Notes: generated by a model not told the origin, from the letters alone. A stretch of DNA of 47,323 bases from Emcibacteraceae bacterium (GCA_028281625.1 JANQJN010000147.1:1-47323), one strand, 5' to 3'; shown: positions 1-7,809, numbered from the stretch's first letter. Numbers and translations are program-made.

Positions 1-2
1 GT

Positions 3-353
3 GAAAGCCCGAATACCATGATCAGCGCAGAAATCGACGCTAAAGTCGGGGGCGCCTGGGCATTCCTGTTCATTGACACGCCAGAAAAAACCGGAACGCT
101 CGAAGGAAAGTATCTGGAAATCACCCCGAACGAAAAACTGGTCTTCGACTGGCTGTTTCGGGAACGTTACAGCGACGGACGAGAGGAAGTCACAGAGCAA
201 TCAATTGTCACAATCCTGTTTGAAGAAGATGGTGACGGTACAAAAATCACACTGACCCACGAAAATATCAATAACCGCGACGGCCTGCTCAGTGTTGGCA
301 GCGGATGGGAAGGTACATTTAACAATTTTGCCGCTATTATAGCGAAAATTTGA
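3..353 (+). CDS. SRPBCC/AHSA1-domain protein, 5' end cut by window
   Basis: The reading frame is open to the left edge, and residues encoded before the first ATG (base 18) continue the fold, so the gene starts outside the window. The visible part, about 117 residues, is the C-terminal two thirds of an AHSA1-type START-like domain: the pattern DAKVGGAW, then GKYLEITPNEKLVFDW, then a strand ending in TKITLTHENI. These proteins form a helix-grip hydrophobic cavity; ligands are mostly unknown. The DUF899 gene begins 12 bases after the stop, and a GST follows, so this looks like one operon. In this family an ArsR regulator is often just upstream; it would lie off the window. Confidence 0.85.
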   Translation, partial: ESPNTMISAEIDAKVGGAWAFLFIDTPEKTGTLEGKYLEITPNEKLVFDWLFRERYSDGREEVTEQSIVTILFEEDGDGTKITLTHENINNRDGLLSVGSGWEGTFNNFAAIIAKI

Positions 354-365
354 GGAGAGAATATT

Positions 366-1064
366 ATGGCACAGCGTATGGCATCCCGCGAAGAATGGCT
401 TGAAACCCGCCTCGCCCTTTTGGAAAAAGAAAAAGCATTTAACCGTGAGCGTGACGCGCTCAGCGCCGCACGGCGCGAGCTTCCCATGGTGCGGGTTATG
501 GAAGACTATGAGTTTGATACCAATGACGGACGCAAGTCCCTCGCGGAGCTCTTTGGTGATAACACCCAACTGATCGTCTACCACTTTATGTTTGGAAAAG
601 ACTGGGAAGAAGGCTGCCCGAGCTGTTCTTACCTTGCCGACAACTTCAACGGTATGGATATGCATCTTAATGCCCGGGACGTAAGCTTCTGGGCAATATC
701 CAATGGCCCTTTGGAAAAACTCAATGCCTATCAAAAGCGGCTTGGCTGGAATTTCAACTGGGCCTCCACCGATGGCAACAGTTTCGGTGCTGATTTTGGT
801 GTCACATTTGAAGGCGGTGAAAAGGCAAATGGCAAGGGCTATAACTACACCGACAATGTCTACGGTGAAGAAATGCCGGGCCTAAGCGTTTTTGTAAAGC
901 TCAATGACGGCGGTGTGGCCCATACTTACTCCACCTACGCCCGGGGACTTGATATGCTTATTGGCACCTATAATTTCCTGGACCTTACCCCCATGGGCCG
1001 CGACGAGGATGACCTTGATTTTACCATGGCCTGGATCAGACGCAACGACAGCTACAACGAATAA
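366..1064 (+). CDS. DUF899 family thioredoxin-like protein
   Basis: A 232-residue protein matching the DUF899 family in length and layout: an N-terminal helix with the MASREEWLETRLALLEKEK pattern, a CPSCS motif at residues 84-88 (C84 and C87), and a C-terminal segment STYARGLDML...LDFTMAWIRRNDSY. The family has a thioredoxin-like fold; a redox or detoxification role is plausible but unproven. A GAGGAGAG Shine-Dalgarno lies just before the ATG. It sits 12 bases after an SRPBCC gene and 18 bases before a GST, suggesting co-transcription. A decayed copy of its 3' end occurs at 1713-1837. Confidence 0.88.
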   Translation: MAQRMASREEWLETRLALLEKEKAFNRERDALSAARRELPMVRVMEDYEFDTNDGRKSLAELFGDNTQLIVYHFMFGKDWEEGCPSCSYLADNFNGMDMHLNARDVSFWAISNGPLEKLNAYQKRLGWNFNWASTDGNSFGADFGVTFEGGEKANGKGYNYTDNVYGEEMPGLSVFVKLNDGGVAHTYSTYARGLDMLIGTYNFLDLTPMGRDEDDLDFTMAWIRRNDSYNE

Positions 1065-1082
1065 AACAATAAGGAAATCAAA

Positions 1083-1709
1083 ATGAAACTATATATTTTC
1101 GCGGCTTCGCCTAATTGCCGCAAAATTACCGCTTTGCTTAATCACCTTGATATGGAGGTCGAGCTTATCGAGTTAAACCTCACCACGGGTCAGCATAAAA
1201 GCCCGGAAATACTTGGTCTTAATCCAAATGGTTCCGTCCCTATTCTCGAAGATGAGGGTTTTAGCCTCTGGGAATCAAATGCGATCCTTCAGTATCTTGC
1301 GGATAAACATGGTGATACCGAAGTCTTTCCACGTGATCCAAAAATTCGCGGAGAAATTATTCAGTGGCTTTACTGGCAAACCGCCCATTTCGGCGCGGCG
1401 ATTAGTACGATTGCATGGGAGAATTTCGCAAAACCAATATTCGGGCTGGGTGATGCGGACCCGGTGCTGGTTGCCGATGGGCTGGCACGCTTTCACAAAC
1501 ACGCTGCAATATTGGAATCGCGTCTATCAGATAATGATTTCATAATGGGGCAAAATGTAACAATAGCCGACTTTTCCATGGCAAATACAGCAACGGTAAA
1601 TAAGCCCGGCAAAGTTCCTGTGGACGAATATCCGGCTATAATGGCCTGGTATGAGCGCCTTGATACCCTGCCAGCCTGGCAAAAAAGCGCGGTGCCGCTG
1701 CCCGCATAA
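1083..1709 (+). CDS. Glutathione S-transferase family protein
   Basis: A 208-residue two-domain GST. The N-terminal thioredoxin-like domain starts with MKLYIF and SPNCRK (S9, C12), has the cis-proline region NGSVPILED and the glutathione-contacting ESNAILQYLADK. The C-terminal part is helical and includes the N-capping-type segment FIMGQNVTIADFS. The family conjugates glutathione to electrophiles or acts as a thiol transferase; S9 or C12 could be the thiol-activating residue, which cannot be decided here. It is the third gene of the SRPBCC-DUF899-GST series, with AAGGAAAT as ribosome binding site. Confidence 0.88.
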   Translation: MKLYIFAASPNCRKITALLNHLDMEVELIELNLTTGQHKSPEILGLNPNGSVPILEDEGFSLWESNAILQYLADKHGDTEVFPRDPKIRGEIIQWLYWQTAHFGAAISTIAWENFAKPIFGLGDADPVLVADGLARFHKHAAILESRLSDNDFIMGQNVTIADFSMANTATVNKPGKVPVDEYPAIMAWYERLDTLPAWQKSAVPLPA

Positions 1710-1712
1710 TTA

Positions 1713-1837
1713 GTCCACCTACGCTCGGGGACTTGATATGCTTACTAGCACTCAGAGTCTTCTGAACCTTACCCCCATAGGAGTATCTTGATTTTACCAT
1801 GGCCTGGGTCCGTAGAAACGATAGTTATGACGAGTAG
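1713..1837 (+). pseudogene. Decayed 3' remnant of a second DUF899 gene
   Basis: This stretch closely repeats the last 135 bases of the DUF899 gene at 366-1064. It encodes STYARGLDML, then a diverged stretch, then NLTP; after an 11-base deletion and a frameshift it continues in another frame as LDFTMAWVRRNDSYDE followed by TAG. There is no start, no upstream DUF899 sequence and an in-frame stop at the deletion, so it is a non-functional leftover of a tandem duplication or replacement. The GST gene lies between the intact copy and the remnant, so the ancestral unit probably included both genes. Confidence 0.85.
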
Positions 1838-1903
1838 TGGAATTGAAAAATAACGCCAGATAATATATAATCCTCCAACTACGATTTAGTCATTGGGGGT
1901 TTA

Positions 1904-3640
1904 TTGGCCATCGACACAAAACTTAGAAACAAACTACTTTTAACCTCTCTGCTACAGGGACTGGCGCTACTTTACCTGCGCTTATCCATCAAACATGAAT
2001 TCTGGCCTGCGCTAGATCCGCAATGGCTTACGCCACTTTATACCGTGGCGGTCGCCGGGCCGCTTCTCGTGCTTCTGGGGCTTAATTCGAAAAATGGTTT
2101 AAAAACGCTGAAATATGTGGCTGTTTTCTCGGCGGTACTGTTTCCAATTGGCTATTATATTGGCACACAACTAATTCCATTCGATTTAATTAGATCAGGC
2201 GCGATTTACTGGATGTATGGATGGAACATGGTAATCGCAACTTTTCTTTTCCTGATTTATCTGCAGCAATATCAGGCGGAGGGGAATTTTTCTTACACAA
2301 GTCTGGTCAAATATTCCTGGCGGAATTTCCTGACTGGGGCGCTGGCGGCGCTGTTTACGCTTATATTCTTTGGCATATTAATGCTCTGGGCAGAGCTGTT
2401 TAAACTTATTCAGATTGATTTCTTTGACGAACTATTTGATGAGGATTGGTTTCGTTATCCGGTTTTGTCAGTCGCCTTTGGCTTTGCCATTTGGCTGGTG
2501 AGAAGTCAGACCAAAATAGTCGACACCATAAGAAATATCCAGCAGCTGCTTATGAAATATCTGCTGCTGGTGCTGATATTGGTCTTGATTATTTTTGTAC
2601 TTACCTTCCCGTTTACAGGATTGCAAACACTGTGGGATACTCGCTCAGGCAGTACGATCATCCTGTGGCTACAGGCGTTGGCGCTCTTTTTTGTGAATGC
2701 GGTATATCAGGGCGATCAACATGGTGAGCCTTACCCCAAATACATCCACCGATTTGTATATACTGGTATCGCGCTGCTTCCGGTCTACAGTGCAATCAGT
2801 TTTTATGGCCTTAGTTTGCGCATTGGCCAGTATGGCTGGAGCGTTGATCGTGCCTTGGGCATGTTCATCTGGACAATGTTTGCGCTATTTTCGCTAGGCT
2901 ACCTTGTCGGCATCATAATGAAGCGCGACCAATGGACTAGTGCATTTGCCTGGATCAATGTGCGAATGGGCATTATCCTGATGCTCGCGCTGCTTGTCGT
3001 CAATTCACCATTGCTTGATTTTCGGAAAATCTCCACCGCTAGCCTGATGGCAAGGTTAGGACCGGATTTCACTCAATTGGAACAAATGGATATTTTTTAT
3101 ATTCAGCGCGAGCTGGGAAAACCGGGATATCTGGCGCTCGAAAAACTAAAAGAAGAGTTGAAGGATAAGAATCCCACATTAGCCGAAAGAATTGACCGAT
3201 TACAAAATTCTCCAATATACAAATACGAACCACTAGAAAAGGAAGATTTTCTCTCATCATTGAACATCACGCCGAAAAATACAATATTGCCCGATGGACT
3301 GGGTGATGAGATTTATGGTTTTTATACTAGATATAAATTCAGTAATAACACCAATATGTACCTGATTGTAGCTGATTTTGATAATGACGAACAGAATGAA
3401 TATCTTATTCTTGGCTCCAGTTACGGTCAATTGTATAAGAATTCGCAAATGGGTTGGCTCTCATTTGATATCAATAGAGACTTTAAAGACCTTACTTCGG
3501 ATCATGTCAACTTGCTTGAAAATTCAGAATATAATTTGATTTTACCAACCTGGAATAAGCTGCAAATTGGAGATAGGATCATTTCCATAAAAGAAGCTGC
3601 GAAAGAAGAAAGTGACAGTCAAATGATCATCGAAGAGTGA
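1904..3640 (+). CDS. DUF4153-like polytopic membrane protein
   Basis: A 578-residue inner-membrane protein with roughly ten hydrophobic helices in the first 370 residues, followed by a soluble C-terminal region of about 200 residues. The membrane part resembles DUF4153 proteins, whose function is unknown. The tail contains an FG-GAP/VCBS-like segment (VADFDNDEQNEYLILG), suggesting a beta-propeller-blade-like element. No ATG gives the full N terminus; a TTG at 1904 preceded by GGGGG (4-base spacing) is the best start, with ATT at 1892 as the alternative. The gene stands alone, with long spacers on both sides. Confidence 0.7.
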   Translation: MAIDTKLRNKLLLTSLLQGLALLYLRLSIKHEFWPALDPQWLTPLYTVAVAGPLLVLLGLNSKNGLKTLKYVAVFSAVLFPIGYYIGTQLIPFDLIRSGAIYWMYGWNMVIATFLFLIYLQQYQAEGNFSYTSLVKYSWRNFLTGALAALFTLIFFGILMLWAELFKLIQIDFFDELFDEDWFRYPVLSVAFGFAIWLVRSQTKIVDTIRNIQQLLMKYLLLVLILVLIIFVLTFPFTGLQTLWDTRSGSTIILWLQALALFFVNAVYQGDQHGEPYPKYIHRFVYTGIALLPVYSAISFYGLSLRIGQYGWSVDRALGMFIWTMFALFSLGYLVGIIMKRDQWTSAFAWINVRMGIILMLALLVVNSPLLDFRKISTASLMARLGPDFTQLEQMDIFYIQRELGKPGYLALEKLKEELKDKNPTLAERIDRLQNSPIYKYEPLEKEDFLSSLNITPKNTILPDGLGDEIYGFYTRYKFSNNTNMYLIVADFDNDEQNEYLILGSSYGQLYKNSQMGWLSFDINRDFKDLTSDHVNLLENSEYNLILPTWNKLQIGDRIISIKEAAKEESDSQMIIEE

Positions 3641-3999
3641 CAAAAAAGTCACATTTTCCATCGTTTTCATGAGTAATTCTTGTTAAGAAAACGCCGTAAA
3701 ATACTGAAATTTATATCCAATCCAAGATTTTTTCAGATTTTGTAGAAAACGCCCGGTAGAAGCGTATCATGGCGCTATTAGTTGTTGTTTTAGTAGTAAA
3801 GTATTTGAGTAAACCATGCGTACCAATCAAAAACATAGCTTGATATTTACCACTTCGGTGAATGGGATAAATTGGCCTTATTTCGGCCTAGATTCCCTAC
3901 TAAAAGCACGCCAAATTGAAAAAGTTAAAATTTCGCTGGATTTTATTAACTATATCTGTATGATGCCGCGAATTTTGAATAATGAGTGTTACACTTGCT
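3641..3999. other. Intergenic spacer without a recognised element
   Basis: About 360 AT-rich bases between the DUF4153-like gene and a small exported protein. I see no convincing gene, tRNA, terminator or repeat. A 63-codon open frame at 3816-4007 has no clear Shine-Dalgarno and an unremarkable translation, and was rejected. The region presumably carries the promoter for the gene at 4000. Confidence 0.5.
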
Positions 4000-4566
4000 A
4001 TGAATAAATATCTGATCCCTGTGTTCGCGCTGGCGATAGCCGGCTATACGCACAAACCTGCCGATGAACCCCTGACACCCGAAATTCCAGCCGCCACAGG
4101 CATGGTCGCGGTTGCGGTTGAAAGTGCAGAAGGATTTGCGACACTGAACTTCGCAAAGATCGACCCGATGACGTGTCACGTTGAAAAAAGTATCTCTTTT
4201 GATGACCGTAATTATCCGCGCGGCATTTCCGGTGATACCCATGTGATCGAAAATTTTGAAACCGGTCTTTGGGTGATTGAAGGCACAACGTTCGAAAGTG
4301 AAAAGCGTAGAACCGTGACCCGCTTTGAAAATGGTGCCCTCGCCTTCAATGTTAAGCAAGACGACTTCATCCACCTTGGTAAGCTTGAGCTATCCTTGAA
4401 TGATAGCAGCCTGACCCAGGTGGTGGTTGAAAAGCTTGCGTATGAAGTGGCCGGCGCACCGGTTGAACGTCTTGATGTTGAGCTGGTAAAGCCTCACTTT
4501 ACATCCTTCTCAACCGACCCTGAACAGGTTGTCGTCGGCTGTAACCCGATCCTCGCTTCTCATTAA
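4000..4566 (+). CDS. Exported protein of unknown function (possible ex-lipoprotein)
   Basis: A 188-residue protein starting MNKYLIPVFALAIAGYTHKPADEP. The first 16 residues form a signal peptide. The pattern AIAG-Y followed by a polar linker looks like a lipoprotein signal in which the expected lipobox Cys is Tyr (codon TAT, one transition from TGT). The remainder is beta-rich with a CH(V)EKSISFDD segment and no recognised domain. An ATG 18 bases upstream (3982) is an alternative start, but neither has a strong Shine-Dalgarno; the shorter form gives a cleaner signal peptide. No operon partner is evident. Confidence 0.65.
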   Translation: MNKYLIPVFALAIAGYTHKPADEPLTPEIPAATGMVAVAVESAEGFATLNFAKIDPMTCHVEKSISFDDRNYPRGISGDTHVIENFETGLWVIEGTTFESEKRRTVTRFENGALAFNVKQDDFIHLGKLELSLNDSSLTQVVVEKLAYEVAGAPVERLDVELVKPHFTSFSTDPEQVVVGCNPILASH

Positions 4567-4589
4567 GCATTTTTGAATTGTTTTCGATG

Positions 4590-4609
4590 CGCCCAATATA
4601 CCTTGGGCG
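4590..4609 (+). other. Perfect 7-bp hairpin
   Basis: CGCCCAA and TTGGGCG pair around a six-base TATACC loop, 24 bases after the preceding stop. There is no T-tract behind it. It may belong with the terminator-like hairpin that follows at 4644-4674. Confidence 0.5.
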
Positions 4610-4643
4610 GACCTTATGCCGTGCGAATAACTGAAATTTATTG

Positions 4644-4674
4644 ACCACCCTCAAGGTGACCCGGGGGTGGTTTT
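4644..4674 (+). terminator. Terminator-like hairpin upstream of the 57-aa gene
   Basis: ACCACCC at 4644-4650 pairs with GGGTGGT at 4665-4671, with a 14-base loop and a short T-run after it. It most simply ends transcription of the exported-protein gene. It lies only 41 bases before the next start codon, so a leader or attenuator role cannot be excluded. Confidence 0.5.
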
Positions 4675-4714
4675 GCTATAATTGCACTTGTTAAACAGAA
4701 CAGGAGACAAAATC

Positions 4715-4888
4715 ATGGCAACCAATCCACCTGCCGGTGACGGTCACAGAAATGGTGCCGTTAGAAAACGGTCACAAACCAAAACACCATCCGGACATTA
4801 TGTAAAACGGGACACGGAAACCGGACGTTTTATGGATGTCAAAACGACCGATAAGACGCCTTTTAAAGGCGTTCGTAAAGAGAAGTAA
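4715..4888 (+). CDS. Conserved small basic protein (57 aa)
   Basis: Starts at the ATG nine bases after an AGGAG Shine-Dalgarno (4702-4706); a longer frame from 4682 lacks a site. The 57-residue product has the pattern NPPAGDGHRNGAVRKRSQ, then SGHYVKRDTETGRFMDVK, then PFKGVRKEK. Small proteins with this NPP-GDGHRNGAV...KRD-TGRFMD...KPFKGVRKE signature are, to my knowledge, widespread in bacteria and uncharacterised. It is highly charged, has no membrane segment and is probably largely disordered. It is flanked by hairpins on both sides, so it appears to be a monocistronic unit. Confidence 0.8.
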   Translation: MATNPPAGDGHRNGAVRKRSQTKTPSGHYVKRDTETGRFMDVKTTDKTPFKGVRKEK

Positions 4889-4902
4889 ACCGGTTTTATT
4901 TC

Positions 4903-4979
4903 TGCTGAGACTATTTCAGCATGACATTACTGGTTTGCACTTCTATTAACTGCCTTTCATGATCGCTTTAGGGATCATG
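4903..4979 (+). other. Two consecutive hairpins after the 57-aa gene
   Basis: TGCTGA (4903-4908) pairs with TCAGCA (4916-4921), and CATGATC (4958-4964) pairs with GATCATG (4973-4979) across an eight-base loop. Neither has a T-tract of terminator quality. They may stabilise the 3' end of the small-gene transcript. Confidence 0.4.
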
Positions 4980-4991
4980 GTAATATGTAAG

Positions 4992-5225
4992 CTACGCCGC
5001 GTTATTGCCGGACGTCTCTTCATCGAACCTTTCTTGCCCAATTGCTTCCTTTCTGATAAAAAAAGACCCTCGAGCGGGGCTCAGAGGGTTTTTGACTTTC
5101 GAAGTTTTTGAAATTTCGGGTATGTACCGAATTTCGGGAAAGATGGTCTGACTGCGCAGGACGCGTGCCCGCCATTCTTTATATGTAAGGTGCGGCTCTG
5201 AGGCACCTCTTTTTATAATCCGCAT
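4992..5225 (-). CDS. Hypothetical 77-aa basic protein
   Basis: A short frame on the minus strand. The start at 5225 is supported by a GAGGAA Shine-Dalgarno seven bases upstream; a longer version from 5276 lacks one. The product begins MRIIKRGASEPHLTYKEWRARVLR, is basic and soluble, and matches no family I recognise. A strong bidirectional terminator-like hairpin (5066-5093) lies inside the frame, so either the C-terminal third is an extension across a terminator or the ORF is not a real gene. Confidence is therefore moderate to low. Confidence 0.4.
   Translation of the reverse strand: MRIIKRGASEPHLTYKEWRARVLRSQTIFPEIRYIPEISKTSKVKNPLSPARGSFFIRKEAIGQERFDEETSGNNAA
5066..5093. terminator. Strong bidirectional terminator-like hairpin
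   Basis: ACCCTCGAGC (5066-5075) pairs with GCTC-A-GAGGGT (5079-5089) with one bulged A and a three-base loop. Seven A residues precede it and a T-run follows it, so it can terminate transcripts from either strand. It falls within the 77-aa minus-strand frame. Confidence 0.6.
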
Positions 5226-5384
5226 ATAATTCCTCTTCAGTTGGATTATTGTCTGTATAAAGAATGTAGCAACCATCTGTTACAAGTATATGACAAATAA
5301 GGATTATTGTCAAAAAAAGCCACCCTCTTGATCCGCGTTAACGGCCCTGCTAAAAGTAACTAGCTGCAATTGAGGATTTGACAA

Positions 5385-5612
5385 ATGGAAATTATAAGAC
5401 CCAACGAACCGCTGATTTGGCTTGGCATCATGCTGTTGTTTGGCATTCTTGCCTTTTCCGGCCTTAAGTCAGGACGGGCAGAGATAAAATATCTCAGCAG
5501 CTTTTCCCGTGATGAAAAACCGCTTCACTTCTGGGCACTGATCGGCGCGCAAGCCTTCATCGCCGCCTATGCGGGGGTTATATTTTTATTGCTCTTCACC
5601 TTTAGTGGGTAA
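5385..5612 (+). CDS. Small two-helix membrane protein (75 aa)
   Basis: A 75-residue protein with a GAGGA Shine-Dalgarno before its ATG. Two hydrophobic segments (about residues 10-27 and 50-72) are joined by a charged loop, KSGRAEIKYLSSFSRDEKP. No family recognised; it resembles small inner-membrane proteins of unknown function. The nearest neighbours are unrelated and spaced well apart, so it is likely monocistronic. Confidence 0.6.
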   Translation: MEIIRPNEPLIWLGIMLLFGILAFSGLKSGRAEIKYLSSFSRDEKPLHFWALIGAQAFIAAYAGVIFLLLFTFSG

Positions 5613-5701
5613 TATTGCCGTACCAAAAGCGTCATTTTGAATTTATTTGACGTCCCGTCACCTACGGTTCCAGAATCTCATCCTATTGGCTACCGCAAAG
5701 A

Positions 5702-5726
5702 GATCCTGAACCAAGTTCAGGATGAC
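5702..5726. repeat. Palindromic CTGAACCAAGTTCAG-type intergenic repeat
   Basis: ATCCTGAACCAAGTTCAGGAT followed by GAC is the core of a dispersed intergenic palindrome I know from many alphaproteobacterial genomes. The preceding bases (GCAAAGAG) match its usual flank. A partial copy lies at 7810-7828. A role as a small mobile palindrome or transcript end is possible. Confidence 0.7.
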
Positions 5727-5784
5727 AAAAGAGTACTTACCGAGGCTCATACTCTAACTCCTGAAACAACGCGTAAGTAATTAG

Positions 5785-5860
5785 GTCGGTTCCGAATATC
5801 AGCGCGGCAGACGGTCCTGTGCCGGGAAGCCAAGCGTGAGCGCCGGCGTTTGAGGCCTTT
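5785..5860. repeat. Intergenic repeat, short copy
   Basis: GTCGGTTCCG..., CGGTCCTGTGCCGGG, AGCGCCGGCGT and TGAGGCC(T)TTATTTA occur here in the same order as at 21139-21306, where about 75 more bases separate the second and third blocks. It ends directly at the 3' end of the minus-strand gene that stops at 5863. The nature of the element is unknown. Confidence 0.65.
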
Positions 5861-5862
5861 AT

Positions 5863-6615
5863 TTAGTGCCCGGTCATGCCGCTTTTTTTACCGCGCAGGA
5901 GTTTAAAGCGGTGAAACCCCAGATCCTCCAGATAATCGAGATCAAAATCAATCATCCCGAGCAGCTCCCGCTCCTTATAATCCTGTGAACATTGAAAAAG
6001 CGAAGGGTCCCTCACCTTGTTGGCTTTTGATATGCTCGGATAACACATCTTCGAGGGGCAGGTAAGCGCGCAGCCCGCATTGGCAAAGAGGCGGATGATC
6101 GATTTATCTTCAATGGATTTTAAAAAATCTTCATCCTGGTTGGCATACATGGGAAGCACCACCGTATCGTAGATACCGGCCGCATGTTCAATCTCATCAA
6201 GGCTGCTTATGTTTTTAATCACGCTCGCTTCCAGGTGATAGTCGGGAAAATCGGCACGGATCCATTTTGCCAGATCTTCGTTGGTGGTGATGATGGCATT
6301 TCCTGGTCTATGGTATTTATCCAGAAACGGGATGCTTTCCTTATATTCATCCAGGCTTGCATGATGATTGGTCATGGGCAGGCGCAGATTGATACCCATT
6401 TTATACATGCTGCGCACGTCAAAATCGCTGAACTCTGCGCCGTTGGGCACGCGGATATTCCACATCCGCCCGCCATAAAGCGGATTATAGGTGGTAAAGC
6501 CGAAGAAGCTGTCGATTTCCTCAAGCGGGATATGGCTGAAATGCTCCCTGATAAACTGCTGGATGGGCTGCCCTGCCCGCTTATCCCGTGCTGATATGGT
6601 ATATTGCCTGATCAT
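5863..6615 (-). CDS. Unrecognised protein with a C-terminal cysteine motif
   Basis: A 250-residue soluble protein, taking the ATG at 6615 as start because an AGGGA lies nine bases upstream (a TTG at 6663 would add 16 residues). Alternating strand/helix blocks such as AIITTNEDLAKWIRADFP, HLEASVIKNISSLDE and IYDTVVLPMYANQDEDFLKSIEDKSIIRLFANAGCALTCPS suggest a TIM-barrel-like fold. The C-x3-C-x3-C spacing in NAGCALTCPSKMC and a fourth Cys (LFQCSQ) could bind an Fe-S cluster or metal, reminiscent of U32-peptidase-like or radical-SAM-like barrels. I do not recognise a named family. It appears monocistronic. Confidence 0.6.
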   Translation of the reverse strand: MIRQYTISARDKRAGQPIQQFIREHFSHIPLEEIDSFFGFTTYNPLYGGRMWNIRVPNGAEFSDFDVRSMYKMGINLRLPMTNHHASLDEYKESIPFLDKYHRPGNAIITTNEDLAKWIRADFPDYHLEASVIKNISSLDEIEHAAGIYDTVVLPMYANQDEDFLKSIEDKSIIRLFANAGCALTCPSKMCYPSISKANKVRDPSLFQCSQDYKERELLGMIDFDLDYLEDLGFHRFKLLRGKKSGMTGH

Positions 6616-6784
6616 CCTGGTCCCTAGTCTCCCGATCATTGGGATAGTAGGACAGATGCGCAAGCCATCCCTTGACCGGGATCAAAAACTGCGCATTTTG
6701 TGAAGGATGGAACACATGCGCATAACCATTGACACCCCTGCCCGATTTTTCCACTATAAGCACAGCATTTCAAACGGGGGACCG

Positions 6785-7048
6785 ATGGACGATACTACCT
6801 CACTTTTCACAGTACTTTTTGTTGCGTTGTTGATGTTATTTTTCATTGGCTTTTGTTTTGTGTCGCTGTATTTGGGTCTTACGCGGGGTTATGTACATAT
6901 ACCGCAAGGCTATTTTGGCAGGCGCACCAAACCATGTTACCGGGAAAAACAGCCAATTATCTATTGGCTGATGATCTTTCTATATGGGTTTATGTGTTCG
7001 AACTTTCTCTACTTCGCTGTTACTGAATTGCTTAGTCCCTTAACGTGA
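6785..7048 (+). CDS. Small membrane protein (87 aa)
   Basis: The ATG at 6785 follows a GGGGG run and gives an 87-residue protein with two membrane helices (about residues 8-29 and 62-82) separated by a basic loop, LTRGYVHIPQGYFGRRTKPCYREKQP. A longer frame from 6707 only adds an unlikely N-terminal extension. No family recognised. The next membrane-protein gene starts within 20 bases, so the two are probably co-transcribed. Confidence 0.6.
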   Translation: MDDTTSLFTVLFVALLMLFFIGFCFVSLYLGLTRGYVHIPQGYFGRRTKPCYREKQPIIYWLMIFLYGFMCSNFLYFAVTELLSPLT

Positions 7049-7065
7049 TATCTGGCCACCCTCCT

Positions 7066-7410
7066 ATGAAATTCACAAAAAAACAAAAATCAAAACTGAT
7101 CGAAGCGCTTGCGATTATTGGTTCGCTGGCGGTTATATTTTCAGTGATTTTTAGCTTTGGCTATGCGGATACGGCTACCCCCGGCACCTTTTTCCTTGGC
7201 GGGCTTCTTGGCGCCTATCTTGGCTTTGCCGCTTTGCCTTTTTTCGATAAGAAATATAAGCCCATGCCGTGGACCTGCGCTTTTCTTGCGGGGCTTGGAG
7301 TCTTTCTATTGCTCAGCGATCGGGAAATGGCCGCGAACTGGAAGATCGTAACCGTCGGTGTGAGTTTTGTTGTCGGCTACTACGCGCCCAAATGGGCGAA
7401 ATATATGTAG
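7066..7410 (+). CDS. Small polytopic membrane protein (114 aa)
   Basis: Starts MKFTKKQKSKLIEAL at the ATG at 7066; a GTG at 7045 that overlaps the upstream stop would add seven residues. The protein has a basic N terminus and three to four hydrophobic helices (LAIIGSLAVIFSVIF, FFLGGLLGAYLGFAALPFF, CAFLAGLGVFLLLS, VTVGVSFVVGYYA). No known domain. It is coupled to the preceding small membrane-protein gene and converges with the gene ending at 7412. Confidence 0.6.
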   Translation: MKFTKKQKSKLIEALAIIGSLAVIFSVIFSFGYADTATPGTFFLGGLLGAYLGFAALPFFDKKYKPMPWTCAFLAGLGVFLLLSDREMAANWKIVTVGVSFVVGYYAPKWAKYM

Positions 7411-7411
7411 T

Positions 7412-7783
7412 CTATCCCTCTTCAACCTCCTCAATCCTATCAACCACACCAGCGGCTATTCGACCAGCCCCAACGAGATAGAGGGTCCGGCCTTCTTTGA
7501 CATACTCTGGCTTTAACGAAACACCAGCCACATCCACAGTGCATTTGAACGTATCCCCACCGACAACGCATTCTGGCGTCATATCACTTATATGGCCAAA
7601 GAATTTGGGGTAACCATCCCTAAGCTCCAACTCGACAATGATTTCTGCTCTCTCCGGCTTATTAAGCCAGTTGTCATTTTTCGAGACTTTATCGTCCTTC
7701 TCGGCATCCTCCGGCGCGTACATACGAAAGGTCGCAGTGAAAACCACCCGGCAAAAGGACAAGTTTTTAAAATCAATGCTCAT
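7412..7783 (-). CDS. Stand-alone EF-Tu domain III-like protein
   Basis: A 123-residue protein whose strand order and spacing resemble the C-terminal beta-barrel of elongation factor Tu: a first strand CRVVFTATFRMY, then YPKFFGHISDMTP, VVGGDTFKCTVDV, VKEGRTLYLVGAGRIAAGVVDRIEEV. The last block corresponds to the EF-Tu segment LEEG-RFAIREGGRTVGAGVV. There is no GTPase domain. Such isolated barrels are seen as hypothetical proteins; function unknown. The start at 7783 is preferred, since the longer frame (TTG at 7816) runs into a dispersed intergenic repeat. Confidence 0.6.
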   Translation of the reverse strand: MSIDFKNLSFCRVVFTATFRMYAPEDAEKDDKVSKNDNWLNKPERAEIIVELELRDGYPKFFGHISDMTPECVVGGDTFKCTVDVAGVSLKPEYVKEGRTLYLVGAGRIAAGVVDRIEEVEEG

Positions 7784-7809
7784 GTGTGTTTTTCCCCAAC
7801 CATAAACGT

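Noticed and set aside
201-734. 177-codon minus-strand ORF across the SRPBCC and DUF899 genes
   Set aside because: Antisense shadow of two genes with clear family matches; no recognisable domain.
3816-4007. 63-codon ORF in the spacer after the DUF4153-like gene
   Set aside because: No clear Shine-Dalgarno, unremarkable composition, overlaps the start of the exported-protein gene.
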